Below are positions 42,103-49,911 of a DNA stretch of 64,000 nucleotides, in pieces. Origin of the DNA: G965197555 sp965197555 (GTDB lineage: Bacteria > Chloroflexota > Dehalococcoidia > Lucifugimonadales > UBA3495). The number at the start of each line of letters is the position of its first letter. Position 1 is the stretch's first letter. The notes beneath the pieces were generated by a model. That model was given only the letters and a program-made list of their open reading frames with translations. It was not told the origin of the DNA and did no database searches. The stretch lies in contig OZ240213.1 in assembly GCA_965197555.1 (NCBI GenBank), forward strand, positions 3,410,001-3,474,000. Reading direction: 5' to 3'. The position numbers were made by a program, and so were the translations under genes.

Positions 42103-42945
42103 GTGAGCAACGCAGACCGGCTCATGGAAGAGGCGCTGGACATTCACGTCCATACCGCTCCCGACCCGAGAGTGGAAAGACGGGGCAGCGCCATTGAGGT
42201 AGCCCAACAGGCGCGCGCCATGGGCATGCGAGGGCTGGTGCTAAAAAGCCACGAATATCCCACACAACCGGTGGCCTTCACGGCTGGCCAGGTGGTCTCA
42301 GGCATCACCTTGATTGGCGGAGTAGCCCTAGACGCCGAGGTAGGCGGCTTAAACCCGATGGCGGTGGAGTGCACCGCCAAGATGGGGGGCAGAGTGGTCT
42401 GGATGCCCACCTCTTCAGCCCGGATAGACCGGCAACGCAAAGGTCTTAGCGGCGGGATTTACCTCCTAGACGATGACGGCCGCTTGCTCCCCGAAGTGTA
42501 CGCCATACTGGAGCTGGTCAAACGTCACGACATGGTGTTGGCCACCGGCCACATCTCCACCCAAGAGAGCATGACGTTGATCTCGGAGGCTAGCAACCTG
42601 GGTATACGGCGCATGGTGGTTACCCACGCAACCACCATGGCCTTTTGGACCGACATGACCCTGGAGGACATGAAAACCCTCGCCTCGATGGGGGCCTATA
42701 TCGAGCACTGCCTTCACGTCATAATGCCCCTTACTTATCGCTTGGCCCCCAGGGAGTTGGTGGACACTATCACTAACATCGGGGCCGAGAACTGCATTAT
42801 CAGCACCGACTTCGGCCAAGACTACCACCCAATGCCACCCGAAGGTCTGCGCATGGGGATTGCTACCCTGCTCGAGGCCGGAATGGAGGAGGTGGAGGTT
42901 GGCATGCTGGTGAAGGACAACCCTTCCAGACTACTCGGCCTGTAA
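42103..42945 (+). CDS. DUF6282 / amidohydrolase-like TIM-barrel protein
   Basis: 280 residues with DIHVHTAPDPRVERRG near residue 14 as a metal-binding start (His-x-His), HATTMAFWTDMTLED and STDFGQDYHPMPPEGLR near the end with the Asp of the fourth strand. The pattern agrees with DUF6282 proteins, which are amidohydrolase-like. No substrate is suggested by neighbours. The start is GTG at 42103 with GGGGGTG close by. There is no nearby operon partner; a damaged vapC follows on the other strand. Confidence 0.7.
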   Translation: MSNADRLMEEALDIHVHTAPDPRVERRGSAIEVAQQARAMGMRGLVLKSHEYPTQPVAFTAGQVVSGITLIGGVALDAEVGGLNPMAVECTAKMGGRVVWMPTSSARIDRQRKGLSGGIYLLDDDGRLLPEVYAILELVKRHDMVLATGHISTQESMTLISEASNLGIRRMVVTHATTMAFWTDMTLEDMKTLASMGAYIEHCLHVIMPLTYRLAPRELVDTITNIGAENCIISTDFGQDYHPMPPEGLRMGIATLLEAGMEEVEVGMLVKDNPSRLLGL

Positions 42946-43005
42946 TAGAGCCGCGGCACAAGTCTTCGTTGACCGAGAGAGCCCTCACCACTTGTGCTTC
43001 GAGGT

Positions 43006-43413
43006 TCACCAGATAACCTCTATCGCCCCGGTCTGACGCAAGTCGGCATCCCTACTTACCAGGGGAACCTGTCGCACCAGAGCCTCGGCCACGATCAGCA
43101 GGTCGTGTATCTCTGAGACGCCGACGATATCACCGATGGATTCCAACTGTCTCCGGCCCAAGTCTGAAAGTACAAACTCTCTACTGGTTGCAATTTCAGC
43201 TAGCAAGTCTGAGGGTGCGATTGGATGCCCCATTCTCCGAGTAATGAAGAAGAGCTCAGCCACCACGATTGCCGGAACAACCAGCCGGGCGCCTCCTGTG
43301 TTAGCCAGGCGAAAAATGGCGTCGGCGGCGGGGCTCAACTTACTAGGTTCTCAGCGATACCAGAACAGGGCGTGGGTATCAATGACGAAGGAGGGCAACG
43401 ACTGGTTATACAT
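43006..43413 (-). pseudogene. vapC-type PIN toxin interrupted by an in-frame TGA
   Basis: Read from ATG 43411-43413, the frame gives FVIDTHALFWYR, then TGA at 43351-43353, then EPSKLSPAADAIF and the rest of a PIN domain (VVVAELFF, HDLLIVAEAL, VSRDADLR). All four acidic positions are present around the stop. The gene overlaps the antitoxin by eight bases, as is normal for these pairs. Because the TGA is not at a catalytic residue and no hairpin follows it, a nonsense mutation is the likely cause. A TTG restart at 43338 would lack the first Asp. Confidence 0.7.
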
Positions 43414-43681
43414 CAATACGTGGGTTCCAGATCCTCTCGGCTTCCTCGAAGTCCTCATCGCTTGGCTCCGGTAAGTGCGCCCAGGTACCTCGAAGGGACC
43501 TCCGCTCAGACAAAGGAATTGAGTGATTTGTTCCTCGAAGCGAGACTAGCATGGCGCAAGGCCTGCCATGCCGCGTAATGATTACCTCACCATTCGCGGA
43601 TGACTCCAGTTGGCGAATGACTTCACTCGCCTTTGCTTTGAGCTCTCGGACGGAAATGTACACTGTATCTTCCCTTGCCAT
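43406..43681 (-). CDS. Phd/YefM-type antitoxin (VapB-like)
   Basis: A 91-residue antitoxin with VYISVRELKAKASEVIRQLE and VIITRHGRPCAMLVSL, the Phd fold that binds DNA and the toxin, then an acidic C-terminal tail (LPEPSDEDFEEAERIWNP) that would wrap the toxin. I chose ATG 43681 over an upstream start that adds 12 basic residues. It precedes and overlaps the damaged PIN toxin frame. With the toxin broken, it may persist as a relic or as a repressor that acts on other loci. Confidence 0.78.
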   Translation of the reverse strand: MAREDTVYISVRELKAKASEVIRQLESSANGEVIITRHGRPCAMLVSLRGTNHSIPLSERRSLRGTWAHLPEPSDEDFEEAERIWNPRIDV

Positions 43682-43769
43682 TATGTGACGACACCTGGAC
43701 CGACGTATTCCAATCAATTTAGACTACAGATTATATCTGATTATGATTCGATTATTGGTTCAAGTTGAA

Positions 43770-45320
43770 CTACATTGCCGGTTCAAATTGGACCCGTAGC
43801 ACTTCAGGAGAAGTGTCCTCAGCTATAACTCTGGCCCAATGGGCGATTCGGTAGCCCACTACCCAAGCGATTCCCCGGTCCGCGACCAACAGTGGAACGC
43901 GGTCGCGCCACTCCCGAGGGACCTTGGCATCGGTAAAGAAGTCCTGGAGCTTTTTCTCCTGTTGCATACCCAGAGGTTGGAAGCGGTCGCCCGACTGCCG
44001 CGTGCGCACCTGCACTTGTTCTCCCAGGGAGGCACGGTCCAGCCAAGCCAACGCATGACCTGTTCCCACCCTTAAGTTTCCGTCCGGGCGTTCGCCGGGT
44101 CCGGAGGTCGAAACCTCCGTACGCTCCTGAATTGTCGTCTCGCTACTATAATCTTGCAAGGATTCTACGTCCGGCAGTCCAACCCACCGAAGAGTTATGC
44201 GCCAGCCACCAGCCACGGTCTCCGTTGACTCCTCCCGACCTGACGGTAGCTGAATGGAATATTCACGAGGCAAATCCGGCACCAGCCCGGAAAGACCGGG
44301 CGACATGTCCAGCCGTACCCAATCGTATGACACGTGGAACCGGACTCCCCATGGAAGCTCCAGGGTCCCACCAGCCGACTTCCCGGCCAACATTTCTGTC
44401 ATGGCAACCAAGTGGCGTTCCCGCAGCCTGCGAAGGTCCCCGGTCACAACACTATAAGCCCGCCGCAACACCAATACCCGGAGCGCAGGATGTAGTGATG
44501 CCAGCCCCGGCAAGGCCAAACTCACCGAGCCATCTTGCTCGTTGGCCAGCTCAGCCCATGCTCGGTCCACTTCTTTTTCTAGATAGTCCACCTGGACCGC
44601 AGCACTTCTCGCCATTCTAATCAAGGAGTTTCTGATCTGCGGATTGTAATTGGACGCCAGCAAGGGCAACAACTCATGCCGCACCTGGTTGCGTTTAAAC
44701 CGTGGCAGGGAGTTACCCGAGTCCTCTCGGAATCTCTGCCCTAGCCATTCGCAGTAGGCAACGGTCCCTTCTTTGGTTGATTCCAGCAGAGGACGGAACA
44801 GGCTGAGGTCGTTGCCAGCCGTTGGCCACCGGGATAACTCGGCCATACCTCGTAACCCGTGCAAGCCGGACCCACGCAGGATATGCATTAACACGGTCTC
44901 AGCCAGGTCGTCGGCAGTGTGGCCGACTACAGCAGCGCTGGCGCCGATCTTCCGGGCCACTTCCGCGAGAAAAGTGTACCGCATATTCCGTGCTGCTTGT
45001 TCGAAAGAAGATATCCCCTGGACCCTCGCGTACTCAATTGGGTCTTGTTTCTCAACGGTAACGGGCAATGCCAATACATGGGCTAACGTCTCAACGAACT
45101 CGGCATCAGCGTCTGCTTCCTCGCCGCGGAAGTCGTGGTTGAGGTGGGCTACGTGCAGGTGGACTTGGTGTTGGCTGCTCAAGCGGTGCAGAGAGCGCAA
45201 CAAAGCCACCGAGTCCGGTCCACCGGAGACAGCAACGACCAGGGAGGTGTTGTTTTTGGAGTAGCCTGCCCGTTGCAGCGCTCTGGCCACCTGCCCTTCC
45301 AGAAGGGGAGTGGCCGGCAT
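43770..45320 (-). CDS. tilS: tRNA(Ile)-lysidine synthase
   Basis: Modifies the wobble C of tRNA-Ile(CAU) to lysidine so that it reads AUA. The PP-loop VVAVSGGPDSVALL is near residue 28, followed by VAHLNHDFRGEEADADAEF and VGHTADDLAETVLMHILRG. At 516 residues it has the C-terminal substrate-binding domain (RTRQSGDRFQPLGM, LQDFFTDAKVPREWRDRVP). The ATG overlaps the stop of the phosphatase gene as TAATG. The corC-phosphatase-tilS order on this strand looks like one unit. Confidence 0.92.
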   Translation of the reverse strand: MPATPLLEGQVARALQRAGYSKNNTSLVVAVSGGPDSVALLRSLHRLSSQHQVHLHVAHLNHDFRGEEADADAEFVETLAHVLALPVTVEKQDPIEYARVQGISSFEQAARNMRYTFLAEVARKIGASAAVVGHTADDLAETVLMHILRGSGLHGLRGMAELSRWPTAGNDLSLFRPLLESTKEGTVAYCEWLGQRFREDSGNSLPRFKRNQVRHELLPLLASNYNPQIRNSLIRMARSAAVQVDYLEKEVDRAWAELANEQDGSVSLALPGLASLHPALRVLVLRRAYSVVTGDLRRLRERHLVAMTEMLAGKSAGGTLELPWGVRFHVSYDWVRLDMSPGLSGLVPDLPREYSIQLPSGREESTETVAGGWRITLRWVGLPDVESLQDYSSETTIQERTEVSTSGPGERPDGNLRVGTGHALAWLDRASLGEQVQVRTRQSGDRFQPLGMQQEKKLQDFFTDAKVPREWRDRVPLLVADRGIAWVVGYRIAHWARVIAEDTSPEVLRVQFEPAM

Positions 45321-45940
45321 TAGTCCTGATTCTCAGTAGACAGATGGCAAGTGGAATTGTACAAGGTGAGCCTGCGGCCCTGTTGGGTGCTTTCGACAAC
45401 TGAAATGGAGCTCAAGCTAAGAGACATGCAGTGAAAGTTGGACAACGGGATACCCACTACCTTGGAGATGATGGCGCGAATAGCAAAATTATGAGAGACG
45501 ACGATCATCGCGTCGTCCGCCTCGTGGGCCGTCTCCAAAGGCTCCAGGGCTTGCCAGGCCCTCTGCTGAAGCTGAGAGATTGATTCGCCATTTGGCATGG
45601 TCACGGTGGAGGGGTCCGCCCGCCACGCATGGTAGATATCCGGCCAGTACTGCCGCATCTCCTGTCCGGTAACACCTTCCAGGTCGCCCAAGTCCAACTC
45701 TTTTAATGCTGCTATGGGCACAATTGGCTGGCCTCCCAAGCGGGAGATTTCTTCAGCCACCTGCATGGTCCGCGAGAGAGGGCTCGAGTAAATAGCTCGG
45801 TGTTTCCAGTTCACCACCGCGCTGGCGGTCTGCCGGGCTTGGGCCAGCCCACGGTGATTCAACGGGATATCGTAGTGTCCCTGGAATTTCCCTGCTTTGT
45901 TCCAGTCGGTCTCGCCGTGACGCACAAGGACTAGCTTCAC
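45320..45940 (-). CDS. histidine phosphatase family protein
   Basis: 206 residues with the catalytic LVRHGETDWNKAG at the N-terminus and a second His in IVVSHNFAIRAII near residue 150. The branch-1 histidine phosphatase pattern (phosphoglycerate mutase, CobC and GpmB types) is clear, but the substrate is not. The GTG start overlaps the stop of corC by four bases (GTGA), and its stop overlaps tilS by one base. The substrate group cannot be told from the neighbours. Confidence 0.82.
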   Translation of the reverse strand: MKLVLVRHGETDWNKAGKFQGHYDIPLNHRGLAQARQTASAVVNWKHRAIYSSPLSRTMQVAEEISRLGGQPIVPIAALKELDLGDLEGVTGQEMRQYWPDIYHAWRADPSTVTMPNGESISQLQQRAWQALEPLETAHEADDAMIVVSHNFAIRAIISKVVGIPLSNFHCMSLSLSSISVVESTQQGRRLTLYNSTCHLSTENQD

Positions 45941-47220
45941 CGGCTAACCTCCTGCTGGTCCTCCTGGATCCTCCTCAATTCCACTCTATCTATTCGTACG
46001 CCGTCCATCGTCGTCACCGTCAGTCTCAAACTCTTGTACTCGACGACGTCACCTTCCTCCGGGATTCGGCCCAAGCGGTCGAGAATGAATCCAGCAACGG
46101 TCTGATAGTCTCCCTCCGGCAGCATCAAATCCAGCTCTTCGTTGATCTCCGATATACCAACTCCAGCATCCAGTTGGAAGGTGTCTTGGCCCACGGGTAT
46201 GTAAGACTCCTCCTGGGCAGCGCCTTCCTCCCGCACCTGTCCCACGATGACCTCTAGTAGTTGCTTCAGGGTAGCCAAGCCCGCAATGCCACCAAACTCA
46301 TCCACGGTCAGAACCAAGCCGTGCCCATCGTGCTGTAATTCAGCAAATGTGCTGCTTATCGTCTTGGTCTCCGGAACGAAATATGCCGGGCGGAGCAACT
46401 CGGTGATGCTATCCTGCGGCCCGATGGTGTGTCTGCCCAGCTCGAACAAAACATCCTTGATAGAGAGTACGCCCACCACGTTCTCGGTGGACTCCTCGAA
46501 TACAGGAAACCGGGTATGCATGTGTTCCATGTAGACAGGCAGAAACTCCTCCATGGTTGTGCCGCGCTCTATCCAGACGATCTCAGGCCTGGGAGTCATA
46601 ATTTCACGCACCTGGGAGTCGCCGAACCGGAACACTTTTTCGAGTAGTGTAGCCTCCATCGCCTCCATGGTCCCCGATTGGGCGCCAACCGCTATAAGGG
46701 TTCGAATCTCCTCTTCGCCAACCTGGGCCGACTTAGCGGAGATTCCGATCGCCCTAGTTGCCACGGTGGTGACCATCTGGAGAGTCCGGACCGCTGGTGC
46801 CAGGGTGGTTTCAACCATTACCAGAGGCCGCGCCACTGCACACGCGACCTCCTCGGAACGATGCCACGCAATGGTCTTGGGCAGACTCTCACCAAACAGC
46901 AACAGGACCAGGGTGATGCCAAGGGTCGCCACTATGACAGCCAGAAAACCGTTGTCAAGAAAGCTGACCACTAGAGCCGTGCCCAGTGCGGCCGCGGCGG
47001 TGTTAACCAAATTGTTACTCAACAATACTGTGGCCAGAAACCGCTCTGGTCGCTGCAGGAGCTGAGCGACGCGGCTGGCACCGGGTTGGCCAATACTCAA
47101 TAGATGAGTGAGCCGCACCCTCGGCAGGGCCACAAACGCGGTCTCCGAGGCAGAAAAAAAGCCTGAGAGGACCAAGCAGACTACGAGTAAGCCCAACCTC
47201 CATAAGTCGGCGGTATCCAT
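45937..47220 (-). CDS. CorC/HlyC-family membrane protein (CNNM/DUF21 with CBS pair)
   Basis: 427 residues: an N-terminal DUF21 (CNNM) transmembrane domain (four hydrophobic segments up to about residue 130, with SGFFSASETAFVALPRVRL), a tandem CBS pair (MTPRPEIVWIERGTTMEEF through VLSIKDVLFELG) and a C-terminal CorC_HlyC domain. Relatives transport or sense Mg or Co, and earlier names were hemolysin-like. Strong GGGAGGTGA before ATG. It leads the tilS unit and is divergent from tsaD. Confidence 0.87.
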   Translation of the reverse strand: MDTADLWRLGLLVVCLVLSGFFSASETAFVALPRVRLTHLLSIGQPGASRVAQLLQRPERFLATVLLSNNLVNTAAAALGTALVVSFLDNGFLAVIVATLGITLVLLLFGESLPKTIAWHRSEEVACAVARPLVMVETTLAPAVRTLQMVTTVATRAIGISAKSAQVGEEEIRTLIAVGAQSGTMEAMEATLLEKVFRFGDSQVREIMTPRPEIVWIERGTTMEEFLPVYMEHMHTRFPVFEESTENVVGVLSIKDVLFELGRHTIGPQDSITELLRPAYFVPETKTISSTFAELQHDGHGLVLTVDEFGGIAGLATLKQLLEVIVGQVREEGAAQEESYIPVGQDTFQLDAGVGISEINEELDLMLPEGDYQTVAGFILDRLGRIPEEGDVVEYKSLRLTVTTMDGVRIDRVELRRIQEDQQEVSR

Positions 47221-47281
47221 TGCTTGGAATCACCTCCCAGACCAGAGAAGACTATTTCTATTTTCAGGTGGTTTTTCAACT

Positions 47282-47310
47282 ATGATAGCATCGGCCATTT
47301 GGGGTGTAAA
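47282..47310 (-). promoter_or_regulatory. promoter of corC-phosphatase-tilS
   Basis: Minus-strand TTTACA (47305-47310) and TATCAT (47282-47287), spaced by 17 bases, with an extended TGC ahead of the -10. It lies about 60 bases before the corC ATG. Confidence 0.55.
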
Positions 47311-47311
47311 G

Positions 47312-47341
47312 TTGACTCGGAGAGACCCCCTTTCTTATGAT
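47312..47341 (+). promoter_or_regulatory. promoter of tsaD
   Basis: TTGACT (47312-47317) and TATGAT (47336-47341), spacer 18. It starts one base beyond the corC -35, so the divergent promoters nearly abut. The leader to tsaD would be about 80 bases. Confidence 0.5.
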
Positions 47342-47428
47342 GGCTTTGGGGATATTCAATGTTAGCCTAGCCCACCGTAGGCGCCGGCCCTTCGATTTAA
47401 TAGGCTATGTGGGCTTCTGTGATTGCTT

Positions 47429-48481
47429 ATGAGCGTTAAAATCCTGGGAATAGAAACTTCCTGTGATGAAACGGCCGTTGGTGTTGTGGAAGATGGCCGC
47501 ATATTGCGTTCCAACATCATTGCCTCCCAGGTCCATTTGCATTCGGAGTACGGTGGCATAGTGCCCGAAGTCGCCTCCCGCCAGCATATCCGAGACATCG
47601 TTCCGACAGTGGAGTCGGCAGTAGCCGCGAGCGGGTTAGGGTTGGAAGACATCGATGCAGTGGCGGTTACCTATGGCCCGGGCCTGGCTGGGGCTCTTAT
47701 TACCGGCCTAAACTCAGCGAAAGCCATGGCCTTTGCCCTGGGAATCCCCATGGTGGGGGTGAACCACTTGGAAGGGCACATCTACGCGTCGTGGCTCGCC
47801 GGAGTGGACCCGGAGCAGGAACCGGGTTTCCCCCTGGCTTGCTTAATCGCCTCCGGTGGGCATACGGACCTGATCCTGATGGAAGGCCACGGACGCTACG
47901 TGTTGGTGGGAAGGACCAGAGACGACGCTGCTGGCGAGGCGTTCGATAAAGCCGCCCGCATACTCGGGCTGGGGTTTCCCGGTGGCCCGGAAATCCAACG
48001 GGTATCCGAGGGGGCTTTGGGGAACGAGTTGCTTCCTCGGGCCTGGCTGCGGGACAGCCACGACTTCAGCTTCAGCGGAGTCAAGACAGCGCTTTTGCAT
48101 ATGGCACAAGCCAAACAAGTCTATCCGCCCGGTGGACCAAGCCTAGAGGCAGGGGAGATCGACGTCGTTGTCCGGGAACTGGCTGCAGCGTTCCAGGAGT
48201 CGGTTGTCGATGTAATGGTGGCCAAGCTCCTCAAGATGGCGGACCAATACGGAGCGCGGGGCCTGGTCTTAGGCGGTGGAGTATCCGCGAACGCCAGACT
48301 AAGGGAGCGAATTCGCCGGAGTTCCACCCTACCTGCGATTATTCCCTCGCCTATACTCTGCACCGACAACGGGGCAATGATCGCATCCTGCGGCTATTTC
48401 CGGTACCAGCGGGGCGACCAGTTCGGCCTCGACTTGGACATCGATCCCGGGCTTTCCTGGGCCCTCGATGGACCAGACTAA
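47429..48481 (+). CDS. tsaD: tRNA N6-adenosine threonylcarbamoyltransferase
   Basis: Catalyses the last step of t6A37 synthesis in tRNAs that read ANN codons, with TsaB and TsaE. The 350-residue protein shows ILGIETSCDETAVGVVEDG, then GLNSAKAMAFALGIP and the metal site VNHLEGHIYASWLA (HxEGH form) near residue 114, and ASGGHTDLILMEG. The end CTDNGAMIASCGYFRYQRGD carries the last metal-binding Asp. ATG 47429 is chosen over a TTG six bases upstream. A weak ribosome site only. mtaB (another t6A gene) is at 59958, far away. Confidence 0.95.
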   Translation: MSVKILGIETSCDETAVGVVEDGRILRSNIIASQVHLHSEYGGIVPEVASRQHIRDIVPTVESAVAASGLGLEDIDAVAVTYGPGLAGALITGLNSAKAMAFALGIPMVGVNHLEGHIYASWLAGVDPEQEPGFPLACLIASGGHTDLILMEGHGRYVLVGRTRDDAAGEAFDKAARILGLGFPGGPEIQRVSEGALGNELLPRAWLRDSHDFSFSGVKTALLHMAQAKQVYPPGGPSLEAGEIDVVVRELAAAFQESVVDVMVAKLLKMADQYGARGLVLGGGVSANARLRERIRRSSTLPAIIPSPILCTDNGAMIASCGYFRYQRGDQFGLDLDIDPGLSWALDGPD

Positions 48482-48549
48482 CAGCCCAGCCACCGCATCC
48501 CTTCTGTACCTGGTCCAACAACCGGGACCTCTTCAGGGAGAACTCGCCC

Positions 48550-49149
48550 TCATTCGTCCCACAGGAACGAGTAGCCACTACGGGAGTGTTGGGCCGCGAA
48601 TACAGTGTTGACCACCTGGTACACTTGTTCTCCGGCCATCTCCCCGCGAAACGGGAAAGCGAAGGTCCAAGTGCTGCCCTGAAAAGTAACAGAGCCGTCC
48701 CCTCTCGAGAAGTAGTGTCTAACGATCAAGCCCAAGCCCATCAAGACCGAGACCAGAACCACAAAGGGGCCCAGGTCCATACGCAATCCCGGTATGGTGG
48801 GACCGTCCACTCGCCCGGTCAGCCAATAAGCCAGTACCACGTACAGAAAGACGCCCCCAATTGTCAGAAAGACCCCTTGAACCAGAGAAGCGGGGCTACG
48901 GGTACTCGACTTGACGGACACCCCCTTCAGCTCTTCCACGGGCACCAAGATAGTCTCATTCCGACCGTCCTCGGTGCGGAAAGCTAGAATGCGGCGATTT
49001 GTTGTAACCAGCAATTGTCCTTCGGTGGGTGCGGACCGCTCCAGGCCTACTTCCGGACAGAATACATGGGCTACTTTTTCACCGGGCAAGAGAGCTACAT
49101 CTCGCACGTAGCTGGGTTGACTTTCCAAAGCATCCGGGTCGCTGAACAC
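48550..49149 (-). CDS. membrane protein with PH-like N-terminal part
   Basis: 199 residues, family not firmly recognised. The first 80 residues carry LLVTTNRRILAFRTEDGR and VPVEELKGVSVK, which look like the strand pair of bacterial PH-like domains. Two hydrophobic helices follow (VFLTIGGVFLYVVLAYWL and LGPFVVLVSVLMGLGLIV), then a beta-rich tail. It thus resembles bacterial PH-domain membrane proteins (bPH/YdbT type). The GTG start has GGAGAA close by. It is divergent from the T-box at 49500. Compare the PH-like modules at 15428-18297, which are soluble. Confidence 0.5.
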   Translation of the reverse strand: MFSDPDALESQPSYVRDVALLPGEKVAHVFCPEVGLERSAPTEGQLLVTTNRRILAFRTEDGRNETILVPVEELKGVSVKSSTRSPASLVQGVFLTIGGVFLYVVLAYWLTGRVDGPTIPGLRMDLGPFVVLVSVLMGLGLIVRHYFSRGDGSVTFQGSTWTFAFPFRGEMAGEQVYQVVNTVFAAQHSRSGYSFLWDE

Positions 49150-49455
49150 GCTAGTTCTCCTGAATTCATACTATCACACTCAGCTACGAATTCAGGTGGG
49201 TGACGTCGCTCCTTGTCTGGAAATGTTTAACAATATTGGTTACGGTCCATAGTGCTAGTGTGTGGGGCTGGACAACAGCCCGAGACCTATACATAGCCTA
49301 TTTGCGTTAGTGGGACAAAGAGTGTCTGAGCTTTCTTGTACCACGGAACTTCGGTACTTTAACCTCACCGGGCTCGGATTCCGTGGTCGAGGCATGGCTT
49401 GGACGTGAGGGCTTGGGCAACCTTCAAAATCCCGGGTCCAACGGTGCATATTATG
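49150..49455. other. gene-free region before the second T-box
   Basis: No ORF I can support. One inverted repeat, ACCACGGAA (49340-49348) with TTCCGTGGT (49379-49387), encloses 30 bases. Its meaning is unknown. Confidence 0.4.
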
Positions 49456-49484
49456 TTGACACTCTTTTGTCGGTATGGTACGTT
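49456..49484 (+). promoter_or_regulatory. possible promoter for the second T-box leader
   Basis: A perfect TTGACA (49456-49461) lies 17 bases ahead of TACGTT (49479-49484). The -10 is weak. The distance to the first T-box helix is suitable. Confidence 0.4.
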
Positions 49485-49496
49485 CGCAGGACAAAA

Positions 49497-49770
49497 GCGT
49501 TGATGGAGACGAGTAAGTAAAGGTAGGCGGCGAGCGAGCCTGGCACGGTGGAAGCAGGTGCGCCGACCTTAACTGGAAATCCCTCCGGAGCCGCCAGCTG
49601 AAATCCCCCCGAAATCGGGAGGAGACGTAAGCCAGGCCGGGGTCGCCGCCCGTTAACAATGGCGGGGCATGTTGGTGTCCTCATAGAGTGGTCCGCTTGA
49701 GGCGGACAATTAGGGTGGTACCGCGGGAACGTAAGCATCCCGTCCCTTGTTAGGGGACGGGATTTTTATT
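49497..49770 (+). promoter_or_regulatory. T-box riboswitch, isoleucine specifier (AUC), upstream of ilvB2
   Basis: AGGGTGGTACCGCG is at 49712-49725. In stem I, GGAG (49505-49508) pairs with CTCC (49583-49586), AGTAAAGGT pairs with ACCTTAACT, and between them ACGAGTA faces GGAAATCC. GAA then ATC (49579-49581) is the specifier, so tRNA-Ile is expected; the next base is C where a purine is usual, a small departure. The distance from the GGTGGAAGC distal loop to the specifier equals that in the ilvB T-box. GTCCGC/GCGGAC forms stem III (49691-49707). The terminator (about 49737-49762, then a T-run) follows. Confidence 0.85.
49737..49767 (+). terminator. T-box intrinsic terminator (ilvB2 leader)
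   Basis: ATCCCGTCCC (49737-49746 region) pairs with GGGGACGGGAT (to 49762) around TTGTTA, followed by TTTTT (49763-49767). It overlaps the T-box element, as expected for the switch. Confidence 0.85.
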
Positions 49771-49911
49771 TGCCCAGTTGATGTCTCCGGGCTCCATCCT
49801 CAACAGAGGAACACCTCTCTTGGCGTTCCCCTTGCTAGCAAAGCGAGGACAGGAGCCCAAGGCCGCAGTCCCAGAAATTCTAGGCTTGCGACCATCACAA
49901 CGGAGGCTATA

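Noticed and set aside
43006..43413. Selenocysteine reading of the vapC TGA
   Set aside because: The TGA is not at a redox or metal-binding position of PIN domains, and no SECIS-like hairpin follows. A nonsense mutation is simpler.
46690..46710. GGGTTCGAATCTCC, like the T-arm of a tRNA
   Set aside because: It lies inside corC coding sequence and no other tRNA arms are present around it.
49747..49911. Longer ilvB2 starting inside the terminator
   Set aside because: The extra 55 codons overlap the T-box terminator. The TTG at 49912 has GGAGG and aligns the catalytic Glu with the other copy.
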